DNA of 64,000 bases from Kuafuiihalomonas sp039024635 (GCA_039024635.1 JBCCQA010000002.1:124001-188000); one strand, 5' to 3'. Numbered from the stretch's first letter, positions 16,496-24,842 are shown. The notes: generated from the sequence alone by a model not told the origin. Numbers and translations: made by a program.

Positions 16496-18727
16496 ATGAA
16501 GAGCGTCGTGAGCGCCGTGTTTCTCCTCTGGGCCTTGCCCGCTCTTGGCCAGGTGCCCCTGGCGCCGGCGCTCGAGCTCGACGGTACCGTTGATTTCTTC
16601 GCAACAGGAGCCTCCTTCAGCATCGACGACGACGCGGATGACCGCCCAGACGCCCTCTTGGACGTGGCTGAGGTTCGGATTCTGGATAGGGACATCCCGC
16701 CCAGAGCTGAGCTCGTCCGGGCCTTCTTGTACTTCGGAGGCTCGCTATATGCGGACGGCGACGGCATTGAGGCCCCGGACGAAGTGGTCGAGCTGGCTAC
16801 ACCAGGCCGAGATTTCCGGGAGGTTCGGGCCGAGGCGGTGGCTACGTCCGGGCCTATAGAGGGTTTTCCTGAAGTCACGCTGTACACTTCGCGAGCCGAC
16901 GTCAGCGCGCTCGTTCGCGGTGGCGAGCTCGCCGGCACCTACCAAATCCGAGGGTTCGATGGGGACATCTTCGACGGTACCCAAGAACATACGGCGGCCA
17001 ACGCCTCTTTCTCGCTGGTCTTGGTGTTCGAAGAGGAGCGGCTTCCGCCTCGGGCGATCACCATCTTCGATGGATTGGAGCCAGTTCTGGGCTCCACCGT
17101 CAGCTTGGCCATCTCGGACCTCAACGTCTCTCCCGTCCCCTCGGGCGCGTTGACCTTCTATGCCCTGGAGGGGGACTGCCACCCCGGGCCCGATCGATGC
17201 GCCGATGGCGAGAACCTGTCGGGCCCCGAGCGCATTCGCGTTCTGGCGCCGGAGGGTCGTCAGCTCGTCCTGAGCGATGCCCTCAATCCTCCCAACGACA
17301 TCTTCAACCGGACCATCAATACGGTTCTCCCCGCCCGAGCCAACGTCGTCGGCACCGACATTGATCGCTTCGATCTTTCCTCGGTCCTCAGGCCAGGCGA
17401 CGACGGCCTCACGGTTGAGGTCACCGCGCCACGACCCATCAACGGGAATCGTGGAGAATTGATCGGCCTCGCCTACGTGGTGGTGGGGATCGACGTCTTT
17501 GCCCCTGAGCTTTCCGTGGATTCGCGTATCGACGTCCGCTCGGAGCTCGGAGACCCCATGTTCTTTCCCGGCGATCCATTGAGTGTCGTGGTGGCGCTGA
17601 GCAATACCGGTAACCTCCCGGCGGAAGGAGTCCAAGTCGAGCTGGAGCTCCCCGAGATCATTGAGGCCTTCGAGGTCGTGACGGCGAGCGCCAGCGTCGA
17701 CGGCCGTCGGATCCGGGCCGCGGTACCCGATGTCCGTGACGGCGAGATCGAAGGCCTTCGACTTCGGGTCCAAACTCGCTGTCCCTTGAGCGAAGGTGGG
17801 ATCATGGCCCTCAGCGCCACGGTCTCGGCCGCCCGTATAGAACCCTTCGTGGTCAGCTCGACTTCCGCCATCGCTGGTGCGACCGAGTGCGGTGATCGCT
17901 TTGGCCTGTTCGGTGGTGGCGGTTGCCAGGGTACCGCCTCTGGTCCCGGTCCAGGCTTTCTGTTCTTGCTTCCTCTCTTGGTGCTGGTGGGCTTCCGAAA
18001 CCGAGGCGGCTTGGGCTGCATCCTGCTCCTCGGACTCGCTTCAGGCTGCGGCGAAGACGAGGGCACGGCGGACCGCTCCGGACCGGCGCCTTTTGGCTCC
18101 ACCTGCCCCTCGGACATTGCCATGGTGGTCGTACCCTCGATTCGAGGCGAAGCTCCTTTCTGCATCGATCCCTACGAAGCGAGCCTAGAGTTGGGCGGCA
18201 ACATCGGAAGTCCAATCCAACCCGAAGGTGGGGACGGCAGCACGACCGCCGTCGCGCGGACGAGTCGCTTCACGCTGCCCGCCCGGGGCCTCACCTGGTT
18301 CCAAGCGGCCGCAGCCTGCGCCAACGCTGGCAAGGCACTTTGCACAGCCGCCCAGTGGCAGTCGGCCTGCGGCGGCGTGCAGGACCTGAGCTATCCTTAC
18401 GGCGAGGAGTTCGAGGCGAGCCGATGCAACGGCTTCGCCGCTGGACGACGCGAGGTCGTGCCCACCGGCGGGCTGCTCACCTCGACCATCACGGCGGACG
18501 GCGACAATCTCGCCAGCGGCTGCGTATCCGACTTCGGGGTCTACGACATGTCCGGAAACGTCTGGGAGTGGAACGCCAGCCCGAGGCTCGGCGGCCTGCG
18601 TCGCGGACTGGCCGGTGGGAGCTTCCGCTCCAACGCCGTCGGCCTCAGCTGTCTGACCAACGACGCTGATGCCCCCCCCGAAGAGCAGGACGACAGCTAC
18701 GGCTTTCGCTGCTGCAAACCGATCTAG
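16496..18727 (+). CDS. Fused surface protein: MYXO-CTERM-like segment followed by lipobox and FGE-sulfatase-type domain
   Basis: One uninterrupted 743-residue frame that looks like two exported proteins joined. Residues 1-19 are a signal peptide (cut near 'ALG|QV'). About 20-460 is beta-rich extracellular sequence with a DUF11-like repeat near 345-455. Residues ~465-503 resemble a MYXO-CTERM tail: Gly-rich segment with Cys477, a hydrophobic helix (~488-499) and 'RNR'. Such tails normally end the protein. Here a second hydrophobic run leads directly to LASGC (lipobox, Cys518), followed by a formylglycine-generating-enzyme/sulfatase-modifying-factor domain with 'DMSGNVWEWN', 'GGSFRSN' and 'YGFRCC'. 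An in-frame GTG at 17987 could also start the lipoprotein alone. Catalytic competence of the FGE domain is unproven. Confidence 0.75.
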   Translation: MKSVVSAVFLLWALPALGQVPLAPALELDGTVDFFATGASFSIDDDADDRPDALLDVAEVRILDRDIPPRAELVRAFLYFGGSLYADGDGIEAPDEVVELATPGRDFREVRAEAVATSGPIEGFPEVTLYTSRADVSALVRGGELAGTYQIRGFDGDIFDGTQEHTAANASFSLVLVFEEERLPPRAITIFDGLEPVLGSTVSLAISDLNVSPVPSGALTFYALEGDCHPGPDRCADGENLSGPERIRVLAPEGRQLVLSDALNPPNDIFNRTINTVLPARANVVGTDIDRFDLSSVLRPGDDGLTVEVTAPRPINGNRGELIGLAYVVVGIDVFAPELSVDSRIDVRSELGDPMFFPGDPLSVVVALSNTGNLPAEGVQVELELPEIIEAFEVVTASASVDGRRIRAAVPDVRDGEIEGLRLRVQTRCPLSEGGIMALSATVSAARIEPFVVSSTSAIAGATECGDRFGLFGGGGCQGTASGPGPGFLFLLPLLVLVGFRNRGGLGCILLLGLASGCGEDEGTADRSGPAPFGSTCPSDIAMVVVPSIRGEAPFCIDPYEASLELGGNIGSPIQPEGGDGSTTAVARTSRFTLPARGLTWFQAAAACANAGKALCTAAQWQSACGGVQDLSYPYGEEFEASRCNGFAAGRREVVPTGGLLTSTITADGDNLASGCVSDFGVYDMSGNVWEWNASPRLGGLRRGLAGGSFRSNAVGLSCLTNDADAPPEEQDDSYGFRCCKPI

Positions 18728-18750
18728 CCGAGCCCGGTCAGGGGGGCCCC

Positions 18751-18769
18751 GCTTGGGCAAAGCCCAAGC
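18751..18769. terminator. Hairpin between convergent genes
   Basis: A perfect 8-bp inverted repeat, GCTTGGGC with loop AAA and GCCCAAGC, lies 24 nt after the stop of the fused surface protein gene and before the 3' end of moaA on the other strand. There is no T-run on either side, so it would be an imperfect or factor-assisted terminator. Position between convergent genes supports a bidirectional role. Confidence 0.4.
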
Positions 18770-18825
18770 CAACCCCACTCAGTTCGTCTCCGCGAGCTCT
18801 ACGCGCTCACTCCAACTTGGCCTTT

Positions 18826-19827
18826 CTACCCGCCGGTCTGAGACATGTTGACCGCGAAGTGGTGGGTGGTGCCGGGGACGTGGAAGGCGTGGCCGTCTCG
18901 CTTTCCGAAGAGGGCCTTCTCGAGGGCTTCGGCCACATCTTCGTCGTTGCCTCCGCTTCGAAGCGCGTCCCGGAACTGAAATCCGTCGGGGGAGGCCAAG
19001 CAAGCCCGGACCTCACCCCGAGCCGTGACGCGGACACGATTGCAGCGGTGGCAGAAGTTGTCGCTTACGGCGCCGATGAACCCTACCTTGCGGCTGCTGC
19101 CATCGGCGGCAGGGAGATAGCCTGCTGGCCCGCGATCGAGTCGACGTTCGGCTTCTCCTAGGGTGAGCAGGTCCGCCAGGCCAACCTGCATGTCGAACAC
19201 CGAGACTACGCGCTCTCGGCCTAGCTTCGCGCCCTCGCCGACCGGCATGAGCTCAATGAAGCGAGGCAGGATGTTCTTGGACCACGCCCACTCGACAATC
19301 TCCCGCAGCTGATCGTCGTTCATGCCCCGAACCACCACCGCGTTGATCTTGGTTTCGAAGAGGGAGCGGGCGGCCTCGATGCCCGCCAACACCCGGCGCA
19401 AATCTCCACCTCGCGTCATCTCGCTGAAGGTCTCAGCCCGAACGCTGTCCAGAGACACGTTCACCCGCCGAACCCCCGCTTTGGCCAGGGGCAGGGCGAG
19501 CTTGGCCATGGCCGTCGCGTTGGTCGTGAGTGCAACGTCTTGGATCCCCGTCTCGACGCAAATCCGTCGGACCAGCTCGGGCAGGTTCTTTCGGACCAGC
19601 GGCTCGCCACCGGTGATGCGAACGGTCCGAACACCGAAGCGTTGAAAGACCCGGACCACCCGAACGACCTCGTCGAAGCTCAGGATGTCTGCACGGTCAG
19701 AAGCGGGAACGCCTTCCTCGGGCATGCAGTATCGACAGCGAAGGTCGCATCGGTCGGTGACCGAAAGGCGCAGATAGCGCAGGCGGCGACCTTGTCGATC
19801 CGCCAGCCAGCCGGGCACGCCCCGCAT
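18826..19827 (-). CDS. moaA: GTP 3',8-cyclase (molybdenum cofactor biosynthesis)
   Basis: A radical-SAM enzyme that catalyses the first step of molybdenum cofactor synthesis, GTP to 3',8-cyclo-7,8-dihydro-GTP. The N-terminal cluster is CDLRCRYC (Cys27, Cys31, Cys34), followed by 'RITGGEPLVRKNL'. The C-terminal cluster reads 'CHRCNRVRVTARGEVRACL', and the protein ends in Gly-Gly, needed in MoaA for activity. I preferred the ATG at 19827, which gives 333 residues, close to E. coli MoaA. The frame is open to a GTG at 19923. It follows the lipoprotein gene at the end of the pil operon. No other moa gene is visible here. Confidence 0.93.
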   Translation of the reverse strand: MRGVPGWLADRQGRRLRYLRLSVTDRCDLRCRYCMPEEGVPASDRADILSFDEVVRVVRVFQRFGVRTVRITGGEPLVRKNLPELVRRICVETGIQDVALTTNATAMAKLALPLAKAGVRRVNVSLDSVRAETFSEMTRGGDLRRVLAGIEAARSLFETKINAVVVRGMNDDQLREIVEWAWSKNILPRFIELMPVGEGAKLGRERVVSVFDMQVGLADLLTLGEAERRLDRGPAGYLPAADGSSRKVGFIGAVSDNFCHRCNRVRVTARGEVRACLASPDGFQFRDALRSGGNDEDVAEALEKALFGKRDGHAFHVPGTTHHFAVNMSQTGG

Positions 19828-19964
19828 GCCTTGGGCGGCTGACGCGACAGGGTCTTCGACGCGTTCGCGGACGTCGGTATCGCAGCCCACTGCGACATCT
19901 TCCACGATTCGGAGCCTGCCCACCGGCCGCGACGATTATCCCGCCGGTCGCGAGATGGGAAGGG

Positions 19965-20645
19965 CTAGGGGGCCGACTGCGCTTCGGGAGGAGTCTTGGG
20001 AGATGCGGAGGGCTGGTTCGGGGTTCCCTTCGCCGCCTTGCGTCGGACTGATTCCAGTTCCTCTAGGAGGCTTTCGGCCAGCCGGTCGGCGTCGATCTGG
20101 GCTTGCGGCGTCACTGGAGAGGGAGGGATTTGGCTCAGCATGGCTTCGGCGTCATCGAGCCGCCCCTCGTCCAGTGCCGTCTGGAAACGCTGAACGAACT
20201 GGCTCCGGGCCAAAGTCGCCGGGAGATCGAGGCGAACCGCCCAGTCCCCGTTCGGCAGCTTCTCGGCGCGAAAGCGCAGGGTCAAAGGCCGGGTCTTGGG
20301 CATGTCCGGCATCTCTTGCCCCATTCGCTCGGAGGCAAAGGGCAGTGGGTTCTTCAGCTTCAGATCAGCCACCACCACGTGGTGATCGGCCTGCTTGTCG
20401 GCAATCTCGACCATCTCGTGCTCGAGCGGCCGAGGGGGAATGGCCAAGGCCTCGAGCTCGGTCCGCGACGAAGCACTCATCCCCTTGCGAAGGAGGGCTC
20501 GGTCATCGGGATGTACGGCGTTCACGGCCCGCTCCACGTCTTCGGTCTCCAATCCTGTCAGAAGCTCGTCCACGACCTTGACCGAAGGCGGCATGCAGCC
20601 AGTGGCGAGGACAGCGGGAACCATGAGAGCGCGAAGGAGGACCAC
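19965..20645 (-). CDS. Predicted lipoprotein of unknown function
   Basis: A 226-residue protein with a lipoprotein signal: hydrophobic run and LATGC (Cys17). The body has a region at about 25-75 reminiscent of small NTF2-like lipoproteins, then a conserved-looking beta segment 'PLTLRFRAEKLPNGDWAVRL', and a Pro/Ser/Ala-rich tail. It lies 55 nt downstream of the pilI-like permease gene and upstream of moaA on the same strand. It is probably part of the pil transcript, which raises the possibility of an accessory role in pilus assembly. I do not recognise the family. Confidence 0.75.
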   Translation of the reverse strand: MVLLRALMVPAVLATGCMPPSVKVVDELLTGLETEDVERAVNAVHPDDRALLRKGMSASSRTELEALAIPPRPLEHEMVEIADKQADHHVVVADLKLKNPLPFASERMGQEMPDMPKTRPLTLRFRAEKLPNGDWAVRLDLPATLARSQFVQRFQTALDEGRLDDAEAMLSQIPPSPVTPQAQIDADRLAESLLEELESVRRKAAKGTPNQPSASPKTPPEAQSAP

Positions 20646-20700
20646 AGCGAGATGAAACTAGAGGGCGCAGGTCCAGGTAAAGCGCCAGGGTGGGCGGAGC

Positions 20701-21492
20701 TCACACCAGCTCGCGTCGGGATAGGATAAGGCCGGCCAGCAGCAGGAACCCAACAATCCAAAGGACGCCGTAGACCAAGGCCCAGGCAAATTCGTCGCCC
20801 GGTATGGTCAACCGGTACACGGCCTCCGTGCGGAAGTTGAGGACCTGGAAGTTCGGCAGCACGTAGGACAGGGCCTGGGCCATGGTCTCGTTGCCCGAAT
20901 GGAGGGCCTCGCCCATCGAATTGTCGCCCTTCAGTCGGGCCAGCCGCACGAGATCGTCGGTCGTGCTCGCCGCTATCCAGAAGCCAAGCCCAATGCCGGT
21001 GCCCAGCATGGGCGTGGTGAAGGCCGACAACACGAGACCAAAGCTTCCAAGGATACCGGCTTCGACCAGCCCACCCGATAAGGCATAGACGTCGTGCAGG
21101 GTCGGCGCGCCCCCTACGCTGAGCAGGGTCAGAAGCACGACCAGCCCGAAGCTTGCCATCGCCATGGATAGGACCGCGAACAGGCCGAGAGCCCGGCCCA
21201 GAACGTAGGCGGTGCGCGTGACCGGCCGGGTCATCACGACGAACAAGGTCTTTCGATCAAGCTCGGCGTGAATGAGGCCGATGCTCAAGAGCAAGGCCAT
21301 CAGGTCCACGGCAAGAATGACGCCCGACAGGCCGATGCTCCGTACGACCTGGTCCCGGTACCCAAAGGTGATGTTGGAAACGACCAGCGCCACGATCACC
21401 ATCCCGAGCCCGAAGATGAAGACATTGAAGAAGGTCCGCTGGCGCACGATCTGGCGAATCGTGTTTCCAGCGACGAGTCCGACCACGCTCAT
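20701..21492 (-). CDS. pilI: ABC transporter permease, PilI-like
   Basis: A 263-residue integral membrane protein with about six hydrophobic segments and a small loop rich in Thr/Arg between the third and fourth, the ABC-2 permease arrangement. It starts 4 nt inside the stop of the ATPase gene, so the two are co-translated. The position after pilA, a pilG-like gene and an ATPase gene matches the Myxococcus xanthus pilG-pilH-pilI order, where this ABC system is needed for type IV pilus biogenesis. The name is given on synteny. The substrate is unknown. Confidence 0.8.
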   Translation of the reverse strand: MSVVGLVAGNTIRQIVRQRTFFNVFIFGLGMVIVALVVSNITFGYRDQVVRSIGLSGVILAVDLMALLLSIGLIHAELDRKTLFVVMTRPVTRTAYVLGRALGLFAVLSMAMASFGLVVLLTLLSVGGAPTLHDVYALSGGLVEAGILGSFGLVLSAFTTPMLGTGIGLGFWIAASTTDDLVRLARLKGDNSMGEALHSGNETMAQALSYVLPNFQVLNFRTEAVYRLTIPGDEFAWALVYGVLWIVGFLLLAGLILSRRELV

Positions 21493-22424
21493 GCCGGGGC
21501 GCCCTCCGCCCCGCCCAGGGTCCGAACGAACACCGTCTCGAGGTCGGGCCGATGGGGCTCGAAGCGTCGCACCACCAACCCCTGGCTGACCGCCTGTTTC
21601 AGGCAGTCCCGGGCCGCCTTCTCGTCGAAAAACTCAGCGACGAAGATGCGGGGCCCTCGCTGGACGAAGGACTCGGCCAGGGTCCCGAGGGCCTCTATCG
21701 AGTCGACTTCCAGCTCGATCGTGACGCTCTCGGTTCGCTCGCCTAGGATTTCGTCCAGAGCGCCGGTGCGAACGGTGCGGCCCTTATCTACGATGGTGAC
21801 CCGTCTACAGGTGGCCTCTACGTCCGACAAAATGTGGGTGGAGTAGAAGATGGTCCTTCCCTCGTCCGCGAGCTCCAGGATGAGCTCTCGTATGAACTTC
21901 CGACCGACCGGGTCGAGCCCCGTCATCGGCTCATCGAGGACCAGAAGGCTCGGGTCGCCGACCATGGCCTGAGCCAAGCCGGCGCGCTGAAGCATACCTT
22001 TGGAGTAGGTACGCAGCCTTCTAGCCGAACGCTCACCCAGGCCCACTCGATCCAGGGCGAGCTTGGCCTGGCGCTCGGCCTCGTGGCGAGCGAGCCCGGT
22101 CAGCTGGCCGAACCAGGTCACCAGTTCTTGTCCGCTCAAGTAGTCGTAGAAGTTGGTTTGCTCGGGCATGAAGCCCACCTTGCCGCGCCAGTCCAAGGCG
22201 TGGCTTTCGGCACCCAGGAGCTTGAGCTCGCCGACGTCGGCCCGAATCAACCCCAGCAGCGCCTTGATGGTGGTCGTTTTGCCGGCGCCGTTGGGGCCTA
22301 GAAAGCCAAAGACCTCGCTCTCATGCACCTCGAAACTGATGCCGCGTGCCGCCTCCACCGGTCGCCCGCGAAGGCCGCTCCGAAAGGTCTTTTCGAATCC
22401 TCGTACTTCGATGACCGCGCTCAC
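21489..22424 (-). CDS. pilH: ABC transporter ATP-binding protein, PilH-like
   Basis: A 311-residue ABC ATPase. Walker A is GPNGAGKT at about residues 43-50, the Q-loop lies in 'GFMPEQTNFYDYLSG', the signature is 'YSKGMLQRAGLAQAM' and Walker B is 'LLVLDEPMTGLDP'. The C-terminal ~80 residues are an extra regulatory domain of the kind seen on ABC-2 export ATPases. It overlaps both neighbours by 4 nt. Synteny with M. xanthus pilH (not the unrelated Pseudomonas chemotaxis gene of the same name) supports a role in assembly or export of type IV pili. Confidence 0.88.
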   Translation of the reverse strand: MSAVIEVRGFEKTFRSGLRGRPVEAARGISFEVHESEVFGFLGPNGAGKTTTIKALLGLIRADVGELKLLGAESHALDWRGKVGFMPEQTNFYDYLSGQELVTWFGQLTGLARHEAERQAKLALDRVGLGERSARRLRTYSKGMLQRAGLAQAMVGDPSLLVLDEPMTGLDPVGRKFIRELILELADEGRTIFYSTHILSDVEATCRRVTIVDKGRTVRTGALDEILGERTESVTIELEVDSIEALGTLAESFVQRGPRIFVAEFFDEKAARDCLKQAVSQGLVVRRFEPHRPDLETVFVRTLGGAEGAPA

Positions 22425-23338
22425 TCGTCCCCTCCCGCCGACAAGAGCTCGGCCGCCACCTCGAAGTCCCTGCGTTCGACTTCATTGGTACGGGCCACGC
22501 AGCTTCCGGCCCGTGGCCCTTCCTTACGATAGCGCTCGAACTGGATCCGGTGACCGAAGCTATCCTCGCTCGGCGCTTGGATCATGCCCTCCCGGTTGAG
22601 GGTCTCGGGATCCGGTGGAAGCTCAGCATGCTGGTGCAGCCAAGATGTGCAGGCCTCGTCGTAGGCCATCAGCAGCTTCTCGCGACGGGCCAGCTCTAAA
22701 CGGTCCAGCGCGTGCTCGAGCTGCGGGCCTTCCGGGAGGGTGGGGATCAAGGCCTTCAACATTTGTATCGCCGCGTCCGGTCCCCGCGCCATGGTCCGAG
22801 CGCGGCCCGCCAAAGAAGAAAGAAAGCGAGGCGCACGGGGCAGCTGAGCTGCCCGGGCATACAGAGTGGCTGCTCGATCGGGGTCCCGCTGAAGAAAAAA
22901 CGCGTTGTAGGCCTGAAGGGCCAGGAACTCCCATCGGAGCCCGAGACTAGCGATAGCCTTGTCCAGCAGACGGTTCGAGTCCTCGGCCGCTTCAACGTAG
23001 GCGGTCAGCACCGTGGCCGTCGCCCAGTACACGGTGAAGGCACGGGGATCGGTGTCGGTCGTCAGCTGAGCCATGGAGTTTATGACGGGCCCGAGCAACT
23101 TCAGCCGGTCCTGATCATTGGTCCCGATGAATTGAATGGTCCGCAACCACATCAAAGCTGCAACGCCCTCTGCGTGGCCCACGCTAAGGACGCCCATCGC
23201 CTCCACGCCGGGACTCTCGAAGGCGGGCGCGTCCAGGAGCTCCTCGGGTGCGGACGAGGGCGGAAAGGCCCAAAGACGAAGAAGGCCGGCCAGGAGGAGC
23301 GGGACGACGAAGGTGCCTGCGGACAGAGACTTGGCCAC
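22421..23338 (-). CDS. pilG: Membrane-anchored helical repeat protein, PilG-like
   Basis: A 305-residue protein with one N-terminal hydrophobic segment (residues ~5-22) and an otherwise helical, TPR-like body, for example 'LYARAAQLPRAPRFLSSLAG'. I chose the GTG at 23338, four bases after the stop of the second pilin gene. A longer frame would overlap that gene by 130 bases. By position it corresponds to M. xanthus pilG, a membrane protein of unknown activity required with the PilH/PilI ABC transporter for pilus formation. Sequence similarity to PilG itself could not be tested, so the name rests on gene order. Confidence 0.65.
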   Translation of the reverse strand: MAKSLSAGTFVVPLLLAGLLRLWAFPPSSAPEELLDAPAFESPGVEAMGVLSVGHAEGVAALMWLRTIQFIGTNDQDRLKLLGPVINSMAQLTTDTDPRAFTVYWATATVLTAYVEAAEDSNRLLDKAIASLGLRWEFLALQAYNAFFLQRDPDRAATLYARAAQLPRAPRFLSSLAGRARTMARGPDAAIQMLKALIPTLPEGPQLEHALDRLELARREKLLMAYDEACTSWLHQHAELPPDPETLNREGMIQAPSEDSFGHRIQFERYRKEGPRAGSCVARTNEVERRDFEVAAELLSAGGDE

Positions 23339-23342
23339 TTTC

Positions 23343-23918
23343 TTAGTAGAGGGCGACGCTGAGCCGGATGGTCTCGAAGGGGAAGGCCGAAACGGTTCCG
23401 TAGTGGCTGGCAGCTGGACAAGCGCCTGTGTTGAGGTTGTCGGTGCAGTTGATGAACTCGGCCTCGTTGCTGTCACCGTCTAGGTCACCACGAGCAGCGC
23501 AGGTATAATCGGGCGGAACGCCACCGGCCGGATTGATGGCCTCGCAGGCGTACTGGTAGTACAGCTGTCGGTCGACCACGGAGACCCCGATGGTCTCGAA
23601 GTTTCGGTCGCCAGGCTGACAGGGGTTCGGGACGGGGACGTTGGTGTCATCCCAAGGCCTCCGCCCTGGCGTGAGGGCGCCAGGAGGATTCGGAATGGTG
23701 GCCGCGTAGCAGTCGAACTGGGAGCGGTAGGTCTCTTGTGCAATCTTGGCCTTGCCTAGGATGATGAAGGCCTCGGTCGTCTTGGACTGCAGCTGATAGT
23801 CGACGAAACGGGGCACCGCAATGGCGGCAAGAATCCCAATGATAGCGACCACGATCATCACCTCAATCAGAGTGAAGCCGAGTCGAGCCATCGATGGGGG
23901 TCGGTGTCTCCGCTGCAT
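23343..23918 (-). CDS. Type IV pilin-like protein (second pilin)
   Basis: A prepilin of about 191 residues. The class III signal is 'MARLGFTLIEVMIVVAIIG': PilD-type cleavage between Gly14 and Phe15, with Glu at +5 of the mature protein. An ATG at 23924 is also possible, but AAGGAG lies 8 nt before the ATG at 23918, a better spacing. The C-terminal globular part has four or more cysteines and an acidic loop 'RGDLDGDSNEAEF'. It follows pilA and precedes the pilG-like gene. It may be a minor pilin or an alternative major subunit. Confidence 0.9.
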   Translation of the reverse strand: MQRRHRPPSMARLGFTLIEVMIVVAIIGILAAIAVPRFVDYQLQSKTTEAFIILGKAKIAQETYRSQFDCYAATIPNPPGALTPGRRPWDDTNVPVPNPCQPGDRNFETIGVSVVDRQLYYQYACEAINPAGGVPPDYTCAARGDLDGDSNEAEFINCTDNLNTGACPAASHYGTVSAFPFETIRLSVALY

Positions 23919-23948
23919 CTGCATGACTCCTTAGATCACCTCGCGTTG

Positions 23949-24000
23949 AAAAAAAACGAAGAGGGGCCGAGGCCGGAACCTCGACCCCCCTTCGGGGGGG
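23949..24000 (-). terminator. Rho-independent terminator with competing upstream hairpin after pilA
   Basis: Read on the minus strand, 11 nt after the pilA stop, the transcript can form C-run/GAA/G-run (23985-24000). Alternatively it can form a 10-bp stem (23979-23988 with 23963-23972, one G-U pair, loop UUCCGG) followed after 6 nt by eight U residues (23949-23956). The second structure is a standard intrinsic terminator. The first uses four of the same G residues, so the two exclude each other. This would let some transcripts continue into the second pilin and pilGHI-like genes while most stop after pilA. Confidence 0.75.
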
Positions 24001-24011
24001 AGCAAGGAAGC

Positions 24012-24587
24012 TCAGTAGACGTTGGGCGAGCACTCCAGGATGTCGGAGGCAGGCGCAGCGGCGCAGAGGCCCACCGCGAAGGGACAGGCCACATCACCTA
24101 CGCCGTTGGCGTCGGCGTCGACCGAGAAGCAGTAGTCACCAGGGGCACCGTCGGCGTCCAAGTCGGCGGTGGCGCCCACCGCGTAGGACGGCTGCACGCC
24201 AGCTGCGCCGATCAGGTGGGGCGAGGCGTAGGTGTAGTACACGTCACCGGCCGGCTCGAAGCCGATGCAGGCGAACTGAACGCAAGCCGGGGTGGCGTTG
24301 CGGTTGCAACCCGCGGGGCAGGCGGCACCAGGCCAGGCCTGCTTCTGGCCGTCGGCAGCGGCTGGGGGGGTGTTGGTGGTGACGTTGGCGTAGTTGTCGT
24401 AAGTCGCACGGAACGACTCCTGACTGGTCTTGATGCCGCCGGTGTTGGTCCGAGCTTCCGAGCTCTTCGAGCGGAGCTGGTAGCGGACAAAGTTGGGAAT
24501 GGCAATGGCCGCCAGGATGCCAATGATCGCCACGACGATCATCAGCTCGATCAGGGTAAAACCGGAGTTCTTCTTCTTGAGCTTCAT
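24012..24587 (-). CDS. pilA: Type IV major pilin
   Basis: A 191-residue prepilin with a short basic leader and the cleavage motif 'NSGFTLIELMIVVAIIG'. Processing is expected between Gly9 and Phe10, leaving Glu5 and a canonical hydrophobic helix of about 25 residues. The globular domain has about nine cysteines and two Asp-rich loops, 'ADLDADGAPGDY' and 'VDADANGVGD', which look like calcium-binding turns. A purine-rich ribosome site (AAGGA, 24592-24596) precedes the ATG by 4 nt. A sigma-54-type promoter lies about 55 nt further upstream and a strong terminator follows. These point to high, regulated expression as for major pilins. Confidence 0.92.
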   Translation of the reverse strand: MKLKKKNSGFTLIELMIVVAIIGILAAIAIPNFVRYQLRSKSSEARTNTGGIKTSQESFRATYDNYANVTTNTPPAAADGQKQAWPGAACPAGCNRNATPACVQFACIGFEPAGDVYYTYASPHLIGAAGVQPSYAVGATADLDADGAPGDYCFSVDADANGVGDVACPFAVGLCAAAPASDILECSPNVY

Positions 24588-24641
24588 GAGTTCCTTCTTT
24601 GGTTCTTAGACGCGATGTCTTGTCGGTCTGTCAGAGGAAGG

Positions 24642-24658
24642 AGCAGATGCCATACCAA
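24642..24658 (-). promoter_or_regulatory. Sigma-54 (RpoN) promoter of pilA
   Basis: The minus strand reads TTGGTATGGCATCTGCT. It has the invariant GG and GC dinucleotides exactly 10 nt apart and agrees with the sigma-54 consensus (TTGGCACGNNNNTTGCW) at all but three of the defined positions. It ends about 54 nt before the pilA ATG. Sigma-54 control through the PilS/PilR pair is established for pilA in Myxococcus and other type IV pilus systems. No pilS or pilR gene is in this window. Confidence 0.7.
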
Positions 24659-24842
24659 CTTGGACCCTCGGGATTTTCCGGCAAGTGACGAAAATGGTCG
24701 GCGAAGGGGTGACGAAGCTGGGGATCCTGACGGAGCCGGACCGTCGGAGGACCGTCACCCGTCGGCCTGCTGACGCGTTGGAGAAGGACAGCTTGCACGG
24801 AAGACGGGGGACGGCAGTTGCCCGTCTATGTCGGAGCGGCGA

